A DNA stretch of 64,000 nt, from contig NC_060213.1 in NCBI RefSeq assembly GCF_021130785.1, positions 99,130,501-99,194,500 of the forward strand, given 5' to 3'. Numbering within the stretch: the stretch's first letter is position 1; every line of letters begins with the position of its first letter. The notes beneath the pieces are model-generated. The model did no database searches. It worked only from the letters and a program-made list of their open reading frames with translations, and was not told the origin of the DNA. Position numbers and translations under genes: made by a program. The stretch comes from Homalodisca vitripennis (lineage: Eukaryota; Arthropoda; Insecta; Hemiptera; Cicadellidae). Below, piece after piece: positions 57,431 through 64,000 of the stretch.

Positions 57431-59363
57431 CTAAAAGCGCTTATTATTTTAAACACACTCATTGTATAAGTTGCAATAAAAAAAAATATTCTCACTTACC
57501 TTTAAATTCATTATCCTAAAAATTAAATATGATATGATGGTACTTTCAAACTGTTGTTATAAAGAAGCTTTATGAAATTATTAACTGTTTACATATTTAT
57601 ATTTTTCAAACTTATATTAGTGTAATTCTTATCGTTACAGTTAGAAATTTAAAGCAATGTGTTGATATGATGCTATTATTATTTCCTAATTATTATTATT
57701 GCTTTTTTATTGTATTGAGGTGTTTATGTTAATTGAAGAATCTTTGATGTCTTGAATAGTTTTTTTGTAACTAGTATAATCTGGAACAATAGAGGGATTA
57801 GGGACGTTGGTTTTCCATCGTATTAAGTCTAAAAATAGGACACTACTTTTCAAGGATTGGATTAAATTCTCTTAAAAGTAAAAAAACCATGACAAAATGT
57901 AAAAAATGAACAAAAAGTGAAAGACTAATATGTGCGAAGAACTAAAATTTTAAATAGAAAAGGTTTAAGTTAAAACACATTTAATCATGTTTAAAACCAA
58001 AGTTGCAAACTAATGAAACGAATACATGCGATCCGTATCGTAGAACTAATATCACTTCGCAAGACATGTAACAGAGAATGGTGAAATATTAGGTCAGAGA
58101 AATATTACTTATATATAAATTTTGTATTATATACTGCTAAGAAACATAACCTAATGAAAAACTGTATGAATAAATTATGTGATAATACACTATCTCCAGA
58201 AATATCTCACCTTTATGAAATGAACTATTGAATTGAAATTTTTCATTAAACTCAGCAAAGTTTTTTACGCTATACGTGTGGCATACTCATAACTTGTCCA
58301 TTACTTATATTGTGAGTTGCAACTAACAATCTTCTCTTTAATCTTGTCAACAGAGTTAAAAAAAACATAACACACTTTGTTGTATAAATAGCAAGCATTT
58401 ACTCAGGCACCGTAGATGTACCCGGTCAAGAGTAAAAAAGATCCCCATTTTAACTCAATAAACAAAACGATCACAGGGAAAAGCCAAAAAATTACCCAAT
58501 TTCAATATGCTTAAAAACCGTTAGGTAAATCGTCGTCACTTTTTTTTTGTTCGAAGGAAGAAATTGTTTGGAAGCAGTTTTAGTGGTAAATAAGCCTCCA
58601 TTTGATTACAAAATATAATGGTTTTCTTTGAATTTTTGTTGGGTGGTTTAAAAATTCTTGGGCTTTATTATTCAAATATTTTTATTTGAAAAGGTAATTT
58701 TTTATAGAGAAAAAAACATCCAGATGATAATCTAGGTGAGACTTACTAGCAACCGTAACATTACAAAAGTACTCCAAAAATCTATTACGATAATTTATGT
58801 GTATAGAGATGGTTATTTACTAATAACCGTCTGAAGTTACATAACGTAATTATATCCAGAGCCAAAACTTTGTGGCCTGATTGTATGGAAATATCCACTT
58901 ATTCACTCGCCTCAATTGTTCTCCCAACTTGGGTTTGTCTTGGGTTCAGAGCTTTACTCAGAAACTAATGTAGGCCGATCTAAAAAAATGAAAATTTGAT
59001 TATTCCTAACTCAATGATGGGCTAATATATACTTCCTAGAATTAGTTAAAAAAACCTTAATAATGTAGTAGACTAGGGAAATATATGAAAACAGAATTTA
59101 ATTTTGTACCAAATTTTAGGTCCACATATAACATTTTTCAATCAGTCTTGTGTCAGCTGATGATCGACTGAGAGAAACACAAGGCATCACTTGTCACTCT
59201 GTGACAACAAACAGGCAAATCTAACTTTCATTAGTATAATGCACATTAAAGGTGTCAGTCATCAGAAGTTTTCCAACTCTTTAATATAGTTATAATGTAC
59301 AGAAGATACGTTTGTAATGTAATATAAACTGATTACACCAATATAAACTAAATTAAAAAGTGT
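57431..59363. other. AT-rich, mostly nothing recognised
   Basis: Includes the 59130-59225 block shared with 44940-45030. No gene. Confidence 0.5.
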
Positions 59364-59374
59364 ACAAATAAAAT
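59364..59374. repeat. Left 11-bp target-site duplication
   Basis: ACAAATAAAAT, identical to 59977-59987. Confidence 0.65.
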
Positions 59375-59976
59375 AAAAGTATCATAACAGATAGGGGCAC
59401 AATAAGAGAAGAGATAGGAAACAGAATATGGAAGAGTGGAAAGTTTTTCAATATGGTAAAGAAGATTGTGTGGAGTTGGAACATTGGGAAAGAATTAAAA
59501 GTATTGATGTATAAATCTTATTTCCAAACAATTTTATTATATGGAGCAGAGACGTGGACTTGGACTAAAAATGATTTAAGCAGATTGCAAGCTGCAGAAA
59601 TGAGATTTTTAAGAGGGATAGAGAAGACTACAAGAAGAGATAGAATAAGGAACGAAATAACTAGAGAAAGATTGAAGGTAGTTTCACTGCAAGAGACAAT
59701 GGAAGGAAGAAGAATACAGTGGATGGGGCATGTGAAGAGGATGGGAGATAATAGAATGCCTAGAATAGCACTGGAGAAGGAGGAAGGAGGAAGAAGACCA
59801 AGAGGAAGACCGAGAGGAAGATGGGAGGACCAAGTGTGGAAAGACATAGAGAGAAGGGGACTACAGAAAATACAGGTGGATGAAGAGGAGACCTGGAACG
59901 ATAGACTAAAGTGGAGGAGGCTGTGTACGACGACCCGTGAGAACGGAAACGTCTGACGATGATGATGATGATGATG
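59375..59976 (+). mobile_element. RTE-like LINE, heavily 5'-truncated, with (GAT)n tail
   Basis: About 600 bases holding only the ORF2 C-terminus and a (GATGAT)n tail at 59956-59976. It is flanked by an identical 11-bp direct repeat. GC- and purine-rich compared with its surroundings. The short open frame and clean duplication indicate a recent insertion. Confidence 0.8.
59387..59956 (+). pseudogene. LINE ORF2 C-terminal domain fragment
   Basis: Frame opens upstream of the ATG at 59453 (RGTIREEIGNRIWKSG), so that ATG is not a biological start. The sequence continues LLYGAETWTWTKNDLSRLQA, EMRFLRGIEKTTRRDRIRNE, IQWMGHVKRMGDNRMP, a GRRPRGRPRGRW linker and W.D.IERRGL, the well-known C-terminal block of RTE/endonuclease-RT LINE proteins. 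The RT catalytic core is absent. No internal stop. It should have no activity on its own. Confidence 0.88.
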
Positions 59977-59987
59977 ACAAATAAAAT

Positions 59988-62300
59988 TAATTTAACTAAA
60001 ATTAGATCCTTCAGTTTCTTAACCAGCGAACAGCGTGTGCTGTGGATTTATGACAACAAAGGCAGACACTATCGGGACGCTTTGTTTCAGAAAAACGTTT
60101 ATTTCGTGTAAATTAAATCAAAGAACTGTTTTCTATTTGAAGCTTTCTTTGTTACTCTATCTCTATATTCGGGCGTTTAGTGAATAACCGTTTATTCTTG
60201 GCTTTTGTTGCCATTGTCATATACAGTTTAGTAATGCTTAAGTTATTTTGTCTTTATAAATAAAATATACCAGATTACCACTTCGAAACTCCATAATTCC
60301 CGTACAAATACTTGTATGCAGTACAAAGCAATGAAAGGAGTCTTCTACATTATTTTCTAAAATAGTATAAGGCCAAATGTGTTTTTACTTCAAAACGTAA
60401 GAGGGAAAGACGCAACAGTGTTCTTTAAAATAAAAATGGGCTAGGTACCAAGTCTAAAAACGGTTTTGTTTGACTTTTTCTTGCCCATTAATCCTGCTTC
60501 GTTCGTACACTACTTTTAATGTCTACAAAACTACAAATTACATTAAAGCTATTAGTCCGTACCATTTTTTAATGCTATGTAACACAAACAAAAAAGAGGT
60601 ATTTTATAACTCTTACATGATTGGCTTAAATGTTTATTATATTATATCAAATATATTAATAATTTTACGGATGGTTTATAAGATTTAACTAAAAAGGTTC
60701 TGAAATATTAAGGATTATGGTAATAGTTTCCATGCAGGAAAAACTACTGTACCTGAAATTCTCAACCCCAGTACTTCATACAGCATTTAGTTTTATTTAT
60801 AAGACAAATATTCATTATGTTTAATATAAATCTTGTGTATGTACATTCATGTGCTATATATGAGTAAGTCTTTCCATAAAGAAAAGGCTAAATGATAAGC
60901 AATAGTTTTTACACCCATTAGGTTTTATTGAAACTACCTTCAATACTACAATATTTTATTGAACATTTTGAATTTGATGTACACTAATACTTAATGTAAT
61001 AGTGAACTATAATGAATTAAGATTCATTAACAACTAAAGGGTGTAAAAATTACTGTCTAGTAAATACTAATTTACCTTGAGCCACTTTAATCAAAAGCAA
61101 GCAAACGGCTCCCGTATTTTATTCCATAACAGAGACGTTTTGTTGAAACAAACCGCTCTGTCTCGGGCAGACACTGGTGCGCCGTAAAATATGAGCTTTT
61201 GACACAGTTGATTTATTGTCTTAGGCTTTCATGACACGATGTACTTTATACATTCCAGCAAATTTCATTACCGATATATTTTATTAAAATTAATGCCTAG
61301 GCTATTTATTTAAGACCGAATCCTTATAAACTTATTGAACAGTCTAACATCTAATTTATAGGTAATTGGGAGAGCAGTAACATGGTTTATCACCTACGGG
61401 TCGGAACAAATTTCATGTATGTCTTTCAGTCCCCACGATATATCGAGAGTTAACAAAACCGATAGAAATATTATTTATCATGAATCTTCATTTCAATATA
61501 GGTATATGAATCTTCCTATTTTGTCTGACCACAGGACTTCTAATGAATGAAATGAGAGTTGCAATTTTGCATGATACCTCAGCAAATCTTTTAACGTGAA
61601 AGCTGACGTGACGTACTCCTACTTTGTTAATATAAAAATTATACAATTAAAAACATGTCATTAGTTCAACTTATTAAGAGGTGTATTTCTCAAGAACGTG
61701 AAGTATTGTGAAGTAAGAGTAGTTCTGTCCGTTGCTTGGAATTCCATGTACTTAAAAATCATATGGAATTTTCTTTTTGAGTCTGTATTGAACTGTTAGT
61801 CTGTAAAAAATTAAAGATATTATTGAAAACAAATGCATATTCAACAGTTTTGAACCCAAAAAACTTTTAGAGGGCAATTGGTAATACTGATTGAAATAAG
61901 GATGGGTAAGGAGAACCCTACATTATTTGATAAATCCTTTCTCATAGGACATTAGATAGGTAGGTTGGCCCGCATTAGGTAAACTCTAGGGTAAATGCAA
62001 CTGTAATATTAAACAAATATCCGTCTTCTGAAGATGCAGTCTAAAAATGCAAACTTGTTAGTGAGTAATTTGAGTTTGATTGCCTATCATAACTCATAAA
62101 AATTGTTTTTCTGTTTATGATCAGAGTACTTAAGAAAATAAATGTAGTCAAACACATGTTTCTACACCTTAATTGCTTGACTTTAAGTCAGGTTTGGAGA
62201 GCCGTGCTTCTATTGGTGATCACTATAATTGGTATTACTCAAACACTTTAATTCTTTCATGTATCGAGTTCCATATCGTGATGCAGTAACAGTGTACTGT
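59988..62300. other. AT-rich; 60015-60255 is an old duplicate block
   Basis: 60015-60255 matches 46600-46860. The plus frame 60470-60688 has no recognisable domain. Nothing else supportable. Confidence 0.5.
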
Positions 62301-63450
62301 ACATTTACTGTACGTAATTGTACAGATATGAGGAATGAGAAGTGAGTACACCGCGACGATCACTGACACCTGTACTGAACATGTAACAGAAACTCTGAGA
62401 CAAATAATTGGGACAACCTGTCGTTAAGATAGAATGTAATCACAGTATGATAAGAGGTTCACGTTTGTGTCTTATATGGATAATATTAACATGTTTTAAA
62501 AGAGGATTTACACAATTTTGACAGATCATACTAAAATACATTTTTCGCTATACTTTTTAGTAGTACGATACTGATAAAGGAGCAATTGAGTTCGTTCCTA
62601 GACGGTCACGGTCTTTTATGAATTATCTTTAATGTGGCAATACAAATTGTAGCATTAAATTTTACAAATTAAATATTTTTCCATGTGACATAAAATAAAA
62701 TGAACCTACAGTTATTGTGCATTTAAGTGATTCACCGACTCCTGATTGCTTCTTATTGATTTAAAAAATGATAAAAGACTATTAAGATGTATTAGTAAAA
62801 AACAACTACAATATTTTAGTACACACGTGGACTTATTTTTGTATTTTCTCTTGTAATTGATTACTGTCAACCCTTTTTAAATTTAAAGTGGAACAAAATA
62901 ATTTACATGTCAGCAGTCCCCTCAATGTTTGCCTCATAAATGTTTAATATTATATTTTACTTGCTGATTATTATTTTATTGTTCCCAACTGTAAAATTCA
63001 GGCTCTACTTCGAAATTATTTGCAATTTTATATCAGTATAAAATAGAATAAAATACCACTTATATTATGTGGAAAATGTAATACCTTGAATTATAAAAAT
63101 ACAACGAAACAGTTGTAAAAATTAATTTTTTCCCACCATAGGTCTAATAATATCCAGCATAAGATACTAGACGATGAAAGTTGTTAAATGTTGTTTTATT
63201 GCTCGGTAATAAATGTGTATATATCTCTAATAGAAAAAAATTATTGATTGCCTTTCACTGAAAGGTCCAATAACTTAAATTACATTCATACTTAAAGAAA
63301 ATTAGAAAACCCGGATACCAAGTAAAGTTTGTTTGAAGAGCTGTTACTTTATAGCAAAACACTCTTTACAAAACACTTTTATTTGAAGTTTGCTAATTGA
63401 CTCTGCACAGCACATTTAGGTCCTATCCTTTAATTAACATTAATATTCTC
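62301..63450 (+). repeat. Old segmental duplicate, partner of 56.25-57.43 kb
   Basis: See 56250-57430. Direct orientation, about 6 kb apart. Confidence 0.6.
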
Positions 63451-64000
63451 GTTTTTTACACCCAATTCATCTAGTTATATCTTTAAAATATAGACGATAA
63501 TTGTAATATTGTTTTTTTCCTTTTTCAGATGATATCATTAAATACAGTTATGGAATCCTCTGCAAATTGTTAAGTTCACTTATATCGTGTATGGTTGATG
63601 AATTGAATAAAATTACATGTAAAAATATACATCAGAGTTTCGCTATGTTATTAAATAAAACATGAAACTTATTGCGGCTTTATTTTATTTTAGATTTTGT
63701 TAAAGGGAAGCTCATAAAATGAATAAATAATATTATTTTTAATTTATTTTTTAATCTTATAGTATATGTTGGATCTTTTCAGTTAACTCTTTCATACATA
63801 TGTTAGATATATTGCTATTAATGTTATACAAAATTAAGGTATTTTGCTTTATAATATAGAATTGATATTTTAAGCACTGTTTTTTTAACTTTAAGTACGA
63901 TTATTTTTTGTAATATTTTTGTAATTATGTTAGCTTGTAAGATTAGTACGTTTTGGAACACTATCAATGTCAAGAACAGCCCCATTATCTCTTCGAACAA
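63451..64000. other. AT-rich, nothing recognised
   Basis: No gene or repeat that I can support. Confidence 0.5.

Noticed and set aside
59518..59847. 109-codon minus-strand ORF
   Set aside because: Antisense shadow of the RTE-like ORF2 fragment; its Leu/Pro-rich content mirrors the Arg/Gly-rich sense strand.

Overview
This is a stretch of a large, AT-rich arthropod genome, almost certainly insect. The evidence is a family of insect gustatory-receptor (GR) genes carrying the TYhhhhhQF signature, surrounded by insect-type transposable elements (gypsy-like LTR, CR1/R1/RTE-like LINEs, a DD41D mariner relative, a foldback-like element, tRNA-derived SINEs). A sap-feeding hemipteran would fit, but nothing here proves the order. 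There are no bacterial-style operons and no recognisable housekeeping gene.

The only host genes I can support are gustatory receptors. Five copies of one intronless GR type are present. Two are intact (9166-10365 minus; 53245-54444 plus, 399 aa each). Two are full-length pseudogenes (4683-5880 minus; 20648-21848 minus). One is a 3' half cut by the 3' LTR of a gypsy-like retrotransposon (3090-3652 plus). All four copies with a 5' end share about 300 bp of upstream sequence, including a TATA-like box and a distal conserved box. The 9166 and 20648 copies sit in a direct segmental duplication of about 3 kb. A second, more decayed GR-like type appears as repeated TM5-TM6 exon fragments near 11.6, 25.4, 35.8 and 36.3 kb, with one possible further chemoreceptor exon near 41.3 kb.

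Layout. 1-3089: end of a gypsy-like pol plus a 3' LTR of about 1.9 kb, inserted in a GR. 3.1-10.7 kb: GR copies. 11-12.9 kb: AT-rich, with a GR-like relic. 12.9-18.9 kb: a dead LINE on the minus strand whose ORF1 is split by a 3.0-kb foldback-like element (15596-18609) with tandem-repeat arms and a 9-bp target duplication. 19.2-22.2 kb: second copy of the GR segment. 22-27 kb: LINE and LTR-element relics and a duplicated GR-like relic block. 29.6-32.0 kb: a DD41D transposon with an intact transposase ORF and 447-bp terminal inverted repeats. 34.6-37.4 kb: second relic block and a SINE. 39.17-40.25 kb: an internally deleted, target-site-flanked LINE copy. 41-53 kb: mostly empty AT-rich sequence with a SINE, a perfect-stem palindrome and a second mariner relic. 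53-54.5 kb: intact GR. 55-64 kb: a LINE ORF1 relic, a short RTE-like insertion and old segmental duplications.

The window reads as a birth-and-death chemoreceptor cluster being expanded by segmental duplication and broken up by transposons, with nested insertions that give a relative order of events.
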